From Mariniphaga sediminis (GTDB taxonomy: Bacteria; Bacteroidota; Bacteroidia; Bacteroidales; Prolixibacteraceae): a stretch of 64,000 nt of DNA. The notes below the pieces were generated by a model that ran no database searches, had not been told where the DNA came from, and was given only the letters and a program-made list of their open reading frames with translations. The DNA lies in assembly GCF_003573545.1 (NCBI RefSeq), contig NZ_QWET01000003.1:1-64000 (forward strand), given 5' to 3'. The translations under genes were made by a program, and so were the position numbers. This document shows, in pieces, positions 9,701 through 17,169 of the stretch (positions within the stretch are counted from its first letter, which is position 1; each line of letters starts with the position of its first letter).

Positions 9701-11313
9701 TTGGTAAGCTGGTAGGCATCCAGGTTGTAAATGTTTTTCATCATCAGGTCCCAGGTGGGAAGGTTCGGCGACAGGTTTGTCCCTTTCAGCAATTTCAGGA
9801 TCAGCGTTTGGGGCGCAGTAATCCCATCGGTTGAAAATTCACCCACCTGGAAAATTTTGCCGTTCGAAGTATAACTAAAGGCAACTGCCAGCACTTCATC
9901 TGCGTTGAGGGATGTGTTCAGTGAAATATAGCCGAGTCGCTCGTTTACGGTGTACTCTGACGGGGAGAGTTTCCGCGCCTGTTCAATCTTTTCGTAATCC
10001 TGCCCTCCGGTAAACCCGGGGCTAAACTGGGCCATTACCGAAGTGATATTCTCGGTGCTCCGGATATCGCTGTAAGTATTTGCCATTTCGTAATAAAGGC
10101 CGTTGGCATTGTTGAGCGGGAATATGTTTTCAGGATAAGGCATTCCTGGTGTTTCCTGGAATGCGGCAATGTTGTTGTAAATATGTGGATTGTGTTCCCC
10201 AAGATCCTGGAACGCAATGATATTACGCGATTCTTCAAAATTGTTGGATTTGTTGGTTACCCAGATTTCAATTTTGTTGATGTTGATAGGCGATGTGGGA
10301 ACGGCGGTATTTTGGAGCCACCGGTCGTAATTGTCGCGGAAATATTGAGAGAGGAAGAAGTGGCGGTTCGCATCGTAGTCGGCCACTGAAATTTCGAAAT
10401 TGGTAATTTGGGCACCTCCTTCTGTTTCCACTGTTTGCGATTCGCCTTTATGTTGCGAAAATAGTGTGGTGAGCGTCAACCTTCCGAACTGCATTTCGGC
10501 CTTTACCCCAAACAGGTTGGAAGCTCCTGTGATGAGTGTACCGTTTAGTGGAAGAGATACATTACCGGCTTCAATCCGTTTGAGGATTTCATCTTCATCT
10601 CCGGTGTATTCCAGGTTCATTTTATTTTCGTAATCAAAGGTGGCCTCGGTATTGTAATTCACCCGCATGTTCATTTTGGTACCGATCTGGCCCATTACGT
10701 TCATCTGGATCTTTTGATCAAAATCAAAAGTGGGCACCCTTCGTAAACGTTCGGGAATGGCCGTGTTTTCAGTGGTATTTACCTGGTAGCCAAAACTAAC
10801 TTCCACATAACCCTGTGGTTGAATGTTGACCGTGTTGCCACCAAAAACCCGGTTAAACGCTTCTCCTCCGATAGTGAGTTTGGGAATGAGTGAACCGCGT
10901 TCGTCCATGTCCTGCAACCTGCTGCGCTGTTTCCAGTAATCCCTGATCGACTTATCAAAATCATAATCGATGTAATCGTCCAGGGTCATGGCTTGTGGCA
11001 GACGGTAGTTTAACCGGCCTATTTTTTCGTAGAAGACGTATTGTCCGGTTTCGGCATCGTATTCAATTTCAAAATTGATGTTACTCGGTTTATTCAGGTA
11101 AAGTTTGGTTGAGTCCTGCGAAGGGGTACCAAAGGCAGGCTGATCTTTAAACGGGAACGGTAACGATCCGGTGGTGTCAATTACAACCGAATCAGGGAGT
11201 TGCACAATGGGTTGGTACTCCAAATAATCGGATGCTGCAAAACTTCTTCCCCCATAAGTTAGCAGGGAAGCAATAAGGATAGTAAAGAATAATTCTCGTA
11301 AAAAGCGGGCCAT
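3778..11313 (-). CDS. sprA: SprA, outer-membrane translocon of the type IX secretion system
   Basis: This giant 2511-residue protein with an N-terminal signal sequence (ending near RSFAA) has the repeated SprA/Sov architecture and barrel-like C-terminus. Recognisable phrases include YGYQVNTTEN-type barrel strands, AYIDDFEGTKTTIDL, IEFWMMDPF and the C-terminal NFGVSFRFTLAQ. SprA is the 36-strand conducting channel of T9SS, which exports proteins with C-terminal sorting domains and gliding adhesins. A Q/P-rich low-complexity linker lies around residues 1905-1925. Downstream on the same strand-order is ruvA, nine bases away; the sprA-ruvA neighbourhood is common in Bacteroidota. An in-window substrate candidate is the island endonuclease at 62563. 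Confidence 0.97.
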   Translation of the reverse strand: MARFLRELFFTILIASLLTYGGRSFAASDYLEYQPIVQLPDSVVIDTTGSLPFPFKDQPAFGTPSQDSTKLYLNKPSNINFEIEYDAETGQYVFYEKIGRLNYRLPQAMTLDDYIDYDFDKSIRDYWKQRSRLQDMDERGSLIPKLTIGGEAFNRVFGGNTVNIQPQGYVEVSFGYQVNTTENTAIPERLRRVPTFDFDQKIQMNVMGQIGTKMNMRVNYNTEATFDYENKMNLEYTGDEDEILKRIEAGNVSLPLNGTLITGASNLFGVKAEMQFGRLTLTTLFSQHKGESQTVETEGGAQITNFEISVADYDANRHFFLSQYFRDNYDRWLQNTAVPTSPININKIEIWVTNKSNNFEESRNIIAFQDLGEHNPHIYNNIAAFQETPGMPYPENIFPLNNANGLYYEMANTYSDIRSTENITSVMAQFSPGFTGGQDYEKIEQARKLSPSEYTVNERLGYISLNTSLNADEVLAVAFSYTSNGKIFQVGEFSTDGITAPQTLILKLLKGTNLSPNLPTWDLMMKNIYNLDAYQLTNDDFILNIVYQNDSTGTYINYLPEGRINGNILLEVMNLDKLNKQLDPYKDGLFDYIEGLTVHSNRGRIIFPVVEPFGSHLAKAIQDPVLIEKYTFQSLYDSIQVYAEQDAEHNKFRLSGSYKGASGSDIALGTLNLTQGSVKVTAGGRELTENVDYTVDYTLGRVKIINQALLEAGTPIQVSTESEDLFTMQRKTLLGAHANYAFSDNFNLGATALYMQERPLTQKVDYGEDPISNLMMGMDARWSTESMLLTKAVDALPFYSTNTPSTIDMEAEVARLIPGHSRVIEKSGNAYIDDFEGTKTTIDLKARQAWVMASTPQNQNNLFPEGNLTNDRSQGFNRAKLAWYIIDPLFLRNNSLTPDHIRNNPNLQSNHFVREVYEKEIFPAKESPVGEPTNIPVFDLAFYPEERGPYNYDTSPTGFSAGVNPDGTLANPESRWGGIMREIETSDFETSNIEFIEFWMMDPFVYDTLSTHDGGQLYFNLGDISEDILRDGRKSFEQGLPTTEEVTNVDTTIWGRVSTLQSLVNAFVNDDQSRKHQDIGLDGLNDEDEQSFYEEYLNELRNLVYDDVFEKYFNDPSSDNFHYYRGSDYDQQEVGILERYKEYNGPDGNSPTTEISPEPYLTAASSIPNMEDINGDNTLNENERYYQYRVNIRKEDMQLGQNYITDIKESRVQLKNGQIGEVKWFQFKIPVRNPNQVVGNIRDFKSIRFLRMYLRGFEDPVILRFATLDLVRADWRRYTRPIGESDAVSPNATFDVSAVNIEENGSRSPVNYILPPGIDRVIDPANPQLRQLNEQSMVLKVNELEQGDARAAYKALYMDFRRYKRLKLEVHAEEMENYPLEDDELHFFIRLGSDYNYNYYEYEVPLKLTPPHNGGLYRNDIESDRYIVWPDENRLDIPLEIFTNLKLDRNATMRMAGSTLGIQDIYEDVHRGWNKDKNRVKIKGSPNLGNVQVIMMGIRNKRGQLNTGSKSVEVWVNEMRLSDFDESGGWAANARVTTRLADLGSITVAGRTRSAGFGSISQNINSRSLDDLNEIDVATSIDLGRFFPEKAGVRLPLYYGYSRSVRTPKYNPLEPDIELDKSLERAESDQIRDSIKHISQDLVTRKSINFTNVRVEPQRQKTKAHIWDPENFAVSYAYNEIFKRNVNTEFNLDKTYRGMFSYNYSSRPKIVEPFGKVNLLQKGPLKLLGDFNFYPLPTQISYRTDLTRRYHETQTRNITNPEFILPATYEKDFLWNRFFDLRYDLTRSIKFDFSSRSTSRIDEPEGRINKNMDDYQMKRDSILNNLWNLGRPTLYNHNVNISYTLPLNRIKMFNFITSTVRYQGTYDWQAGPMTADTIRLGNRVQNSRNMQFTGSVNLQSLYNKVPYFQQLNQKFRRTGGSRYSLNRQSGGRTGRQQTQEQQQPQKKAEQTYSTEITLTSGQPQTISHKLNTRKVRVLATRENGEPVRGSINITDVNNIEFTARADSGKARISVKGVPGDQTLFKDILDLTTRMLIGVRTISVNYSLNGGTVLPGYLPEPRLFGAGTYYPEMNMFERDFGASFAPGLPFLAGWQDYNFARKAASKGWITTDSTLNSPYLFTKNERFNIRATVEPLPDLRIDITADRSFSKNVNEFYNYDPGSGDFTPNSFSESGNFSMSTLTWGTAFFAMGKEEVHQSEAFENFKEYRRIIAHRLANRRNPNNGFGYDPSAPHPDDPRYPDGYGPNSVEVMVPAFLAAYQGKDPETVSLGLFPSIKFIRPNWRIRYEGMVSKIPGLNRVIRSLNFTHAYRSSYNVGSFITNLRYAEQEDGFSYIRDLATNTNFIAAYDFNSVSIMETFSPLINIDITWQGDLTTRAEIKRSRNLTLSFANNQLTEVLSNEYTIGAGYRFTQMDLIIKTKNSQQAYSNDLNLRADISYRKNKTVLRKIVEEDNQITAGQSAFTIKTYADYMLSDRFQLRVFFDKVLNNPFTQLSFPTSNTNFGVSFRFTLAQ

Positions 11314-11321
11314 TCCTGAAT

Positions 11322-11903
11322 TTATAACCTTTTTAATGCCTGTTTTATCACACTCTGCACTGTTGCGTCCGGTTTATCCCGGATAATTTTCGACACAACT
11401 TTTTCTGCATCTTTCCTTGTAAAACCCAGTGTGACTAATGCAGATAACGATTCATTTTGCAGAGTATTGTCTGGTGAAATTAAAATTTGCCCGCTGTCCG
11501 CCAGTTTCCCGAATTTATCTTTTAAATCGATGATGATACGCTGGGCTGTTTTTGCACCAATCCCTTTCACTGCCTTTAATGTTTCGGCATTCCCGGAAGT
11601 AATGGCAGCCACTATTTCATCGGGCTCCAAAGACGAAAGCATCATAATCGCAGTACTGGCGCCGACACCACTTACCGAGATGAGATTCCGGAACAGATCC
11701 CGTTCGCGTTTCTCTGCAAATCCATATAAAATGTGGGCATCTTCGCGCACAACCTGGTGAATGAGAAGGTTGACTTCCTTTTTGTCGTTAATTTTGGTGT
11801 AAGTATTCAGTGAAATATTTACAAAAAAACCAATTCCACCGGCTTCAACCACTGCGCTTGCCGGGTTCAGTCCGGCAATAGTTCCCCGTATAAATTCGTA
11901 CAT
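11322..11903 (-). CDS. ruvA: Holliday junction branch migration protein RuvA
   Basis: The protein is 193 residues, the family's usual length. An N-terminal OB fold (MYEFIRGTIAGLNPASAVVE) precedes helix-hairpin-helix motifs (LISVSGVGASTAIMML and LKAVKGIGAKTAQRII) and a C-terminal UBA-like domain III (ALVTLGFTRKDAEKVV). RuvA tetramers bind four-way junctions and recruit the RuvB motor during recombination repair. The gene is transcribed before sprA, with eight bases between, and follows pdxA by 11 bases, so pdxA-ruvA-sprA look like one operon. Confidence 0.97.
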   Translation of the reverse strand: MYEFIRGTIAGLNPASAVVEAGGIGFFVNISLNTYTKINDKKEVNLLIHQVVREDAHILYGFAEKRERDLFRNLISVSGVGASTAIMMLSSLEPDEIVAAITSGNAETLKAVKGIGAKTAQRIIIDLKDKFGKLADSGQILISPDNTLQNESLSALVTLGFTRKDAEKVVSKIIRDKPDATVQSVIKQALKRL

Positions 11904-11914
11904 GGAAAATCGGA

Positions 11915-13012
11915 TTAATAATTTTGTTCGTCTTCGGCTTCAATGTCAACGCTCTCATCTTCCTGGTTGGAAGTAATGTCATATTTTTTCAGCGGGTTTC
12001 TGGAAATTTCTTCATGGATTTGTCGGTTTTTGTAAATGTCGAGTGCCAGATAGAGTGCCTGACGGAATGAATCAGGAGAAGCTTTACCTTCCCCGGCCAA
12101 TGCATAGGCTGTTCCGTGGGCAGGCGAGGTGCGGACAACGGGTAACCCGGCCGTGTAATTCACTCCCCGTTCAAACGAAGCCAGCTTAAACGGAATGAGC
12201 CCCTGATCATGATACATGGCCAGGATGGCATCAAATCGCCGGTAGTTTTCTGAACCGAAGAAACCGTCGGCGGGATATGGTCCCAAAGCAATAATACCTT
12301 CCTTTTTGGCCTCCACAATGGCTGGCAGAATGATTTCATTTTCTTCATTTCCAAGCAAACCATTATCGCCGGCATGCGGGTTCAATCCAAACACTGCAAT
12401 ACGTGGCCGGGTAATGGCAAAATCCTGCTGCAGCGACTGTGAAATAATTCGCAGCTTCGATAAAATAACCTCCTTTGTAATGTGATCAGCTACCTGTGAA
12501 AGGGGCAAATGAGTGGTTACCAGCCCGACTTTCATCGTTTCACTTACCATCAGCATTAAAAAGTTGCCTGCATTAAATCGCTGGGCTAAAAATTCGGTGT
12601 GCCCGGGAAAGTTGAATTTTTCACTCTGGATATTGTCTTTATTAATGGGAGCGGTAACCAGCACATCAATCAAACCTTCATGCAGATCGGTAACTGCCTT
12701 GTCAAGCGCCATAAAAGAGGCTTCGCCTGCCATAGGGGTTGATTTTCCCAGTTCTACCCGTACATCGTCGTCAATGCAGTTAAGCACATGGGCGCGATTG
12801 GGACCGGCTTCTTTTGGGTTTCGTATGTGGTTTAGACTGAGATTGTTGATGTTCAGCGCTTTCCGGTGATAAGCCGCTACTTTGGGTGACCCGTAAATAA
12901 TGGGCGTACACATTTCCAGGATGCGCGGGTCGAGTAAGGTTTTCATAATAACCTCGTAACTAATCCCGTTAATATCGCCATGTGATATTCCTACTTTGAT
13001 TGTATTTGTCAT
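11915..13012 (-). CDS. pdxA: 4-hydroxythreonine-4-phosphate dehydrogenase PdxA
   Basis: The protein has 365 residues. It shows the PdxA metal-binding and active-site signatures: GDINGISYEVI near the N-terminus, FPGHTEFLAQ, MYHDQGLIPFK and VRTSPAHGTAYALAGEGKA. The enzyme oxidises 4-phosphohydroxy-L-threonine in the DXP-independent-of-uptake branch of pyridoxal phosphate synthesis, acting in the cytoplasm as a divalent-metal-dependent dimer. The C-terminus carries an unusual acidic extension (EDESVDIEAEDEQNY) with no known role. It is the upstream gene of the pdxA-ruvA-sprA run. Confidence 0.96.
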   Translation of the reverse strand: MTNTIKVGISHGDINGISYEVIMKTLLDPRILEMCTPIIYGSPKVAAYHRKALNINNLSLNHIRNPKEAGPNRAHVLNCIDDDVRVELGKSTPMAGEASFMALDKAVTDLHEGLIDVLVTAPINKDNIQSEKFNFPGHTEFLAQRFNAGNFLMLMVSETMKVGLVTTHLPLSQVADHITKEVILSKLRIISQSLQQDFAITRPRIAVFGLNPHAGDNGLLGNEENEIILPAIVEAKKEGIIALGPYPADGFFGSENYRRFDAILAMYHDQGLIPFKLASFERGVNYTAGLPVVRTSPAHGTAYALAGEGKASPDSFRQALYLALDIYKNRQIHEEISRNPLKKYDITSNQEDESVDIEAEDEQNY

Positions 13013-13072
13013 TTTTTATTTTCTATCAGATTAACAATTAATCTTTTAAATGCGAGAGGCAAAGTTACGTTT

Positions 13073-14494
13073 TTAATTGAATTTTTTCAAAAAGTGATAA
13101 AGCAGACGGATTCCAAAACCAGTGCCTCCGGCTGGTCGGTAAAAATCTTTTTCCTGAAGGAAAGCCACCCCGGCAATATCGAGGTGAAGCCAGGGGTAAT
13201 CCGTAAAATGTTCAAGAAATTTTCCGGCAATGGAAGTTTGCGCTTCCCGCACACCAAGGTTATTTAAATCAGCTACAGTTGATTGGAGTGGTTTGGCAAA
13301 CTCTTCCCAGAGGGGCACCTCCACCATCCGTTCGTAAACATCTTCCCCGGTTTTTTTTAGCCTGAGCAGGTTTTCATTGCTGTTTCCCATTCCGACAAAC
13401 GCCTGCGTACCGGTAATAATTTCTGCGGAGCCGGTAAGCGTTGCAATGTCCAACACCAGTTCGGGATTATACTTTTTTGCATAACTCAGCGCATCGGCCA
13501 GCAGGAGGCGCCCCTCGGCATCCGTATTTTTAATTTCCACGGTGGTACCGTCGAACATGGTAATCACATCGCCGGGCACGTAGGCATTTCCATCAGGGCG
13601 GTTGTCGGTGGCAGGAACCAGGCCAATTATGTGCAGGGGCAGTTTATTTTTGGCGACGGCGTACAAAACCGCTGCCACCACGGCGCCACCAGCCATGTCG
13701 CTTTTCATGTAGTCCATCGATTTTGCCGTGGGTTTCAGGCTTAAACCGCCGGTGTCGTAAACCACTCCTTTGCCCACAAGAACCAGCGGCTTTTTATTCC
13801 GGGCGTTTTCAGGTTTCCATTCCAGGACATTAAAAGTGGGCGGATCGATACTGCCTTTGTTTACCGCCAGAAGGCCGCCCATTCGTAATGACTCAATTTT
13901 TTTCCGGTTGAATATTTCCACGGAGAATCCTGCTTCATGCCCCATTTTTTCCATCTCTTCCGAAAAGCGGCTGGCAGTGAGGTACGAAAGTGGCTCGTTT
14001 ACCAGGTTGCGGGCACAAAAAACAGCGCTGGTCAGTGTTTCCAGTTCAGTTATTTTTTTCTCGTCTACCCGGTCGTCGAGTACAAAAATTTCTGCCGGTG
14101 CATAGTTGTCCTTTTCTTTTTTATACTTTGAAAAAGAGTAGGCCGAAAGCAGCAACCCTTCCAAAAACGGAAGCGTTAGTTCATTTTTACTGCTCCCGAT
14201 TATTTGCAGGGAAGTGATTTTTTCCGTTTTCAGCACATCGTAGAATTTGGAGCCGGCTTGTCGGGCCGATTCGGCTTGTAACCAGGCAGCCTTTCCTTCT
14301 TTGGCTTTGTGAAAAAAGAAAACCAGCGGCTGTTTAAAAACCGTCCACTCGTTTTCGGAAGCCATTTTTTCTTTCAAATAGCCGGCTTCTTTTTCAGCAA
14401 AAGAGGAGAAAGAAGGAGATTCAAAATTGTCGAACAACAATGCTGCTGAGATATTTTCTCTGCGATGGGTAATTTTTTTTATATTCGGTAGCAT
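13073..14494 (-). CDS. pepA: leucyl aminopeptidase (M17 family)
   Basis: This 473-residue M17 metallopeptidase has the catalytic domain in the C-terminal half. The family signature NTDAEGRLLLADAL is present, with upstream metal/substrate-binding segments VGKGVVYDTGGLSLKP and MKSDMAGGAVV. M17 enzymes remove N-terminal residues from peptides in the cytoplasm using two metal ions, usually as hexamers. The N-terminal regulatory half is more divergent, as usual. It is separated from pdxA by 60 bases on the same strand. Confidence 0.95.
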   Translation of the reverse strand: MLPNIKKITHRRENISAALLFDNFESPSFSSFAEKEAGYLKEKMASENEWTVFKQPLVFFFHKAKEGKAAWLQAESARQAGSKFYDVLKTEKITSLQIIGSSKNELTLPFLEGLLLSAYSFSKYKKEKDNYAPAEIFVLDDRVDEKKITELETLTSAVFCARNLVNEPLSYLTASRFSEEMEKMGHEAGFSVEIFNRKKIESLRMGGLLAVNKGSIDPPTFNVLEWKPENARNKKPLVLVGKGVVYDTGGLSLKPTAKSMDYMKSDMAGGAVVAAVLYAVAKNKLPLHIIGLVPATDNRPDGNAYVPGDVITMFDGTTVEIKNTDAEGRLLLADALSYAKKYNPELVLDIATLTGSAEIITGTQAFVGMGNSNENLLRLKKTGEDVYERMVEVPLWEEFAKPLQSTVADLNNLGVREAQTSIAGKFLEHFTDYPWLHLDIAGVAFLQEKDFYRPAGGTGFGIRLLYHFLKKFN

Positions 14495-14612
14495 ATTTTT
14501 TCAATTTGGGTCAAAAATACGATAAATCTTATTGTTTCTAAACCCACTGTTTCCATTGAGATAAATCAACGAAAAAAACGTAGCTATTGTTTTTTGAGAC
14601 AAAGGTTTATTC

Positions 14613-14620
14613 TATTTTTG
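14613..14620 (+). promoter_or_regulatory. possible -7 box for the 14653 gene / TBDR operon
   Basis: TATTTTTG matches TAnnTTTG and sits 33 bases before the ATG at 14653. A TTTG occurs 16 bases further upstream, which is closer than the typical -33 spacing. It is the only such match in the pepA/14653 divergent gap. Confidence 0.35.
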
Positions 14621-14652
14621 TGCATTCTAAAAGATAAGAATACAAAAGCAAC

Positions 14653-14991
14653 ATGTTTACATTCGGAATTTTTTCAACCCATTTGCCCTACCTCGCTTTT
14701 GTATTTTTCTATGCCTTTTTTTTCTTGTTTGGAATGCAAAAAGTTGCTGACGATGATTTACCGGGCGATGAAAAATGTTTCCGTCACCACGTGGTGGTTG
14801 TCACCGACCATCAGCTTGATGCCAGCGCCGGACAGTTCAGTTTTAATGCATTTGATTTTATGCGGTCTCCCGAAAAAGGGAAAACGTTTTATGTGGATCG
14901 AAAAACAACGTTTTTTTACGCTCCGGCAGAAAAATTGAAGCCGGAAATATTTTACTTCTCTTTCTTTTCAAGGCCCCCGCCAATTATCTGA
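14653..14991 (+). CDS. small hydrophobic hypothetical protein
   Basis: This 112-residue ORF starts at an ATG. The N-terminal 28 residues are strongly hydrophobic and aromatic (PYLAFVFFYAFFFLFG), followed by a polar segment with no known domain (DDDLPGDEKCFRHHVVVVTDHQLDASAG). It is probably a small inner-membrane protein with one or two membrane passes. It lies 75 bases upstream of the TonB-dependent receptor, in the same direction, and may lead that operon. A competing frame at 14594-14938 is less protein-like. The product is not recognised. Confidence 0.5.
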   Translation: MFTFGIFSTHLPYLAFVFFYAFFFLFGMQKVADDDLPGDEKCFRHHVVVVTDHQLDASAGQFSFNAFDFMRSPEKGKTFYVDRKTTFFYAPAEKLKPEIFYFSFFSRPPPII

Positions 14992-15066
14992 TTTTTTGTT
15001 CGTTTGATGAAAAATGGGCTTTGGGATGCAAGGCCTGGGTTTTTACATTGCCTTTTCAAAAAAATC

Positions 15067-17163
15067 ATGAAAAAATTAACACTTTTAGCCATTATAGTTG
15101 TATCCTGCTATGCCGTAACCAGGGCACAGGAAGTAAAACAGGACAGTATAAAGAATTACAAATTAGACGAAATTGTTATTCAGTCGCCCAAATATAACCG
15201 GAATATCTTTGAAATTCCGGCAGCAGCAACCATGGTGTCTGAGCGGCTGATTGAAAACAGCCGGGTGGAAGACCTGACAAGTATTTCGTTGGTGGTTCCC
15301 AATTTTTTCATGCCGGACTATGGATCTAAATTAACCTCCCCAGTTTATATCCGGGGGGTAGGTAACCGCATCAATACCCCTTCGGTTGGGTTGTATGTTG
15401 ATGATGTTCCCTACTTTGAAAAGGCCGCTTTCAACTTCGATTTTTACGATGTGGAGCGAATCGAAGTTCTGCGCGGCCCGCAGGGAACCCTTTACGGAAG
15501 GAATGCGATGGGTGGGCTCATTAACGTGTTCACCAAAAAACCCGGGAAGAAGCAATCAACGAGCGTTTCGGTTGATTACGGAAACTATAACCAGATTCGG
15601 TCGAATGTTACACACAACCAGCCCCTGGGGAAGGCGCTGTCTGTTCAGGCGAGTTTAAACCAGCGGCACAACGATGGATTTTATGAAAATACATTTTCGC
15701 AAACCGAAGTGGACAAAATCAATAGCTACTCCGGGCGGGTCAAGGCGCTGCTTTCGCCATCGGACAAGTTTAATGTTCTGACCAGCATACAATATGAAGA
15801 CAGTAAGCAGGGAGGATATCCTTATGCTTTATTTGACGATCAGGAAATGAAAGCCGGTGACATCAGTTACGACAAGGAAAGTATTTACAACCGCCAGCTA
15901 TTATCTGCCGGAGTAAACATGAATTATTCGGGTCCGGGGTTTTCCCTGCGGGTGAATTACAGCTACCAGTCACTGGATGATTTTCAGGAGATTGATCAGG
16001 ATTTTACGCCCCAGTCATTGTTTTTTGTTGTGCAGGATCAGCAATTGAAAATGTTTGCCCAGGAGTGGAATATTGAGTCGGCAAAAGGAGGGGTTTATAA
16101 TTGGCTGTTTGGCACCTTCGGTTTTAAACAGCTTCTTGACAAGGCAGTTACCGTAGAGTACGGCGAAGATGGACTAGCAAAATACAAGCTGCCGTTTTCG
16201 CAGTACCATTACACCAAGTTTTACGACAACACTAATTCCGGCATTGCCTTTTTTCACCAGTCAACGCTAGACCTGGGCGGGTTTTCGTTGTCGGCCGGCA
16301 TTCGCGCAGACTATGAAAAGGCTACCCTCGATTATGTGCATGATCTTTTTATGAATGGCAACCGGAACAATGCCGATGCCTTTGTCAGCGAGATGGATTT
16401 TTTTGAGATCCTACCCAAAGTTGCGTTGAAATACAGCATCGACGAATATCTTGTTCCTTATGCAACTGTGGCAAAAGGGTACAACTCCGGCGGCTTTAAT
16501 TCTACCTTTGAGCGGGATGAAGATCGTTCTTTTAAGCCCGAGCATTCATGGAATTACGAAGCCGGAGTAAAAGCAAAATGGCTTCAGCAACGAATTTATG
16601 CAAACCTAGCCTTTTTTTACATTGACTGGGTTAACCAGCAGATATACCAGGCAGTTCCCAGCGGCACCGGTTCCATGCTTACCAATGCCGGTAAATCGGA
16701 AAGCAAAGGCGTTGAACTGGAGTTAAAAGCGCTTCCGGCACGGAACCTGGAAACCTGGGTGAATTTTGGCTACAACAAAGCAAAGTTTGTTGAATACGTA
16801 AAAAACGAAAACGAAGATTACAGCGGGAATTACCTGCCGTATGTCCCCCAATATTCCTTTAATGTGGGCGGAAATTATCATTTTAACGTCAGGGCAAACT
16901 GGCTCGATCGTGTAAATATTCACCTCACCTACAATGGATTTGGTAAGCATTACTGGCACGAATCAAACGAAGCTTACCAGAGTTATTACGGCCTGCTGAA
17001 CCACCGGGTCAGCTTTGATAAGGACAACATTACTTTTTCCTTCTGGGGAAAAAATATCCTGAATGCAACCTATAATTCATTCTACTTTCAGGCGTTGGGG
17101 AATTCATATGCCCAGATTGGCAAACCGGCCACCATGGGGGTTAACCTAAAAATATCATTTTAA
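15067..17163 (+). CDS. TonB-dependent outer-membrane receptor (candidate porphyrin/siderophore uptake)
   Basis: A 698-residue receptor when started at ATG 15067, which gives a clean signal peptide (MKKLTLLAIIVVSCYAVTRAQ); an in-frame upstream ATG at 15004 would add 21 residues before it. It has an N-terminal TonB-box-like segment (LDEIVIQSP), a plug domain with VERIEVLRGPQGTLYGRNAMGG, and a 22-strand barrel ending in a terminal Phe (MGVNLKISF). No SusC-type carboxypeptidase-like N-terminal domain is present, so it is of the classical metal-chelate type rather than a glycan SusC. Its neighbours are an AmpG/RhtX-like permease seven bases downstream and hemN-hemG-hemH, which suggest a tetrapyrrole or chelate ligand (inference). 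Confidence 0.9.
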   Translation: MKKLTLLAIIVVSCYAVTRAQEVKQDSIKNYKLDEIVIQSPKYNRNIFEIPAAATMVSERLIENSRVEDLTSISLVVPNFFMPDYGSKLTSPVYIRGVGNRINTPSVGLYVDDVPYFEKAAFNFDFYDVERIEVLRGPQGTLYGRNAMGGLINVFTKKPGKKQSTSVSVDYGNYNQIRSNVTHNQPLGKALSVQASLNQRHNDGFYENTFSQTEVDKINSYSGRVKALLSPSDKFNVLTSIQYEDSKQGGYPYALFDDQEMKAGDISYDKESIYNRQLLSAGVNMNYSGPGFSLRVNYSYQSLDDFQEIDQDFTPQSLFFVVQDQQLKMFAQEWNIESAKGGVYNWLFGTFGFKQLLDKAVTVEYGEDGLAKYKLPFSQYHYTKFYDNTNSGIAFFHQSTLDLGGFSLSAGIRADYEKATLDYVHDLFMNGNRNNADAFVSEMDFFEILPKVALKYSIDEYLVPYATVAKGYNSGGFNSTFERDEDRSFKPEHSWNYEAGVKAKWLQQRIYANLAFFYIDWVNQQIYQAVPSGTGSMLTNAGKSESKGVELELKALPARNLETWVNFGYNKAKFVEYVKNENEDYSGNYLPYVPQYSFNVGGNYHFNVRANWLDRVNIHLTYNGFGKHYWHESNEAYQSYYGLLNHRVSFDKDNITFSFWGKNILNATYNSFYFQALGNSYAQIGKPATMGVNLKISF

Positions 17164-17169
17164 AAAAGA

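Noticed and set aside
4393-10964. Several ORFs of 60-150 codons on both strands inside sprA
   Set aside because: They are shadows of the sprA frame; none has a start context or a motif of its own.
14594-14938. Alternative ORF overlapping the 112-residue hydrophobic protein
   Set aside because: It uses a different frame with poorer codon character and no ATG placed sensibly relative to the promoter box.
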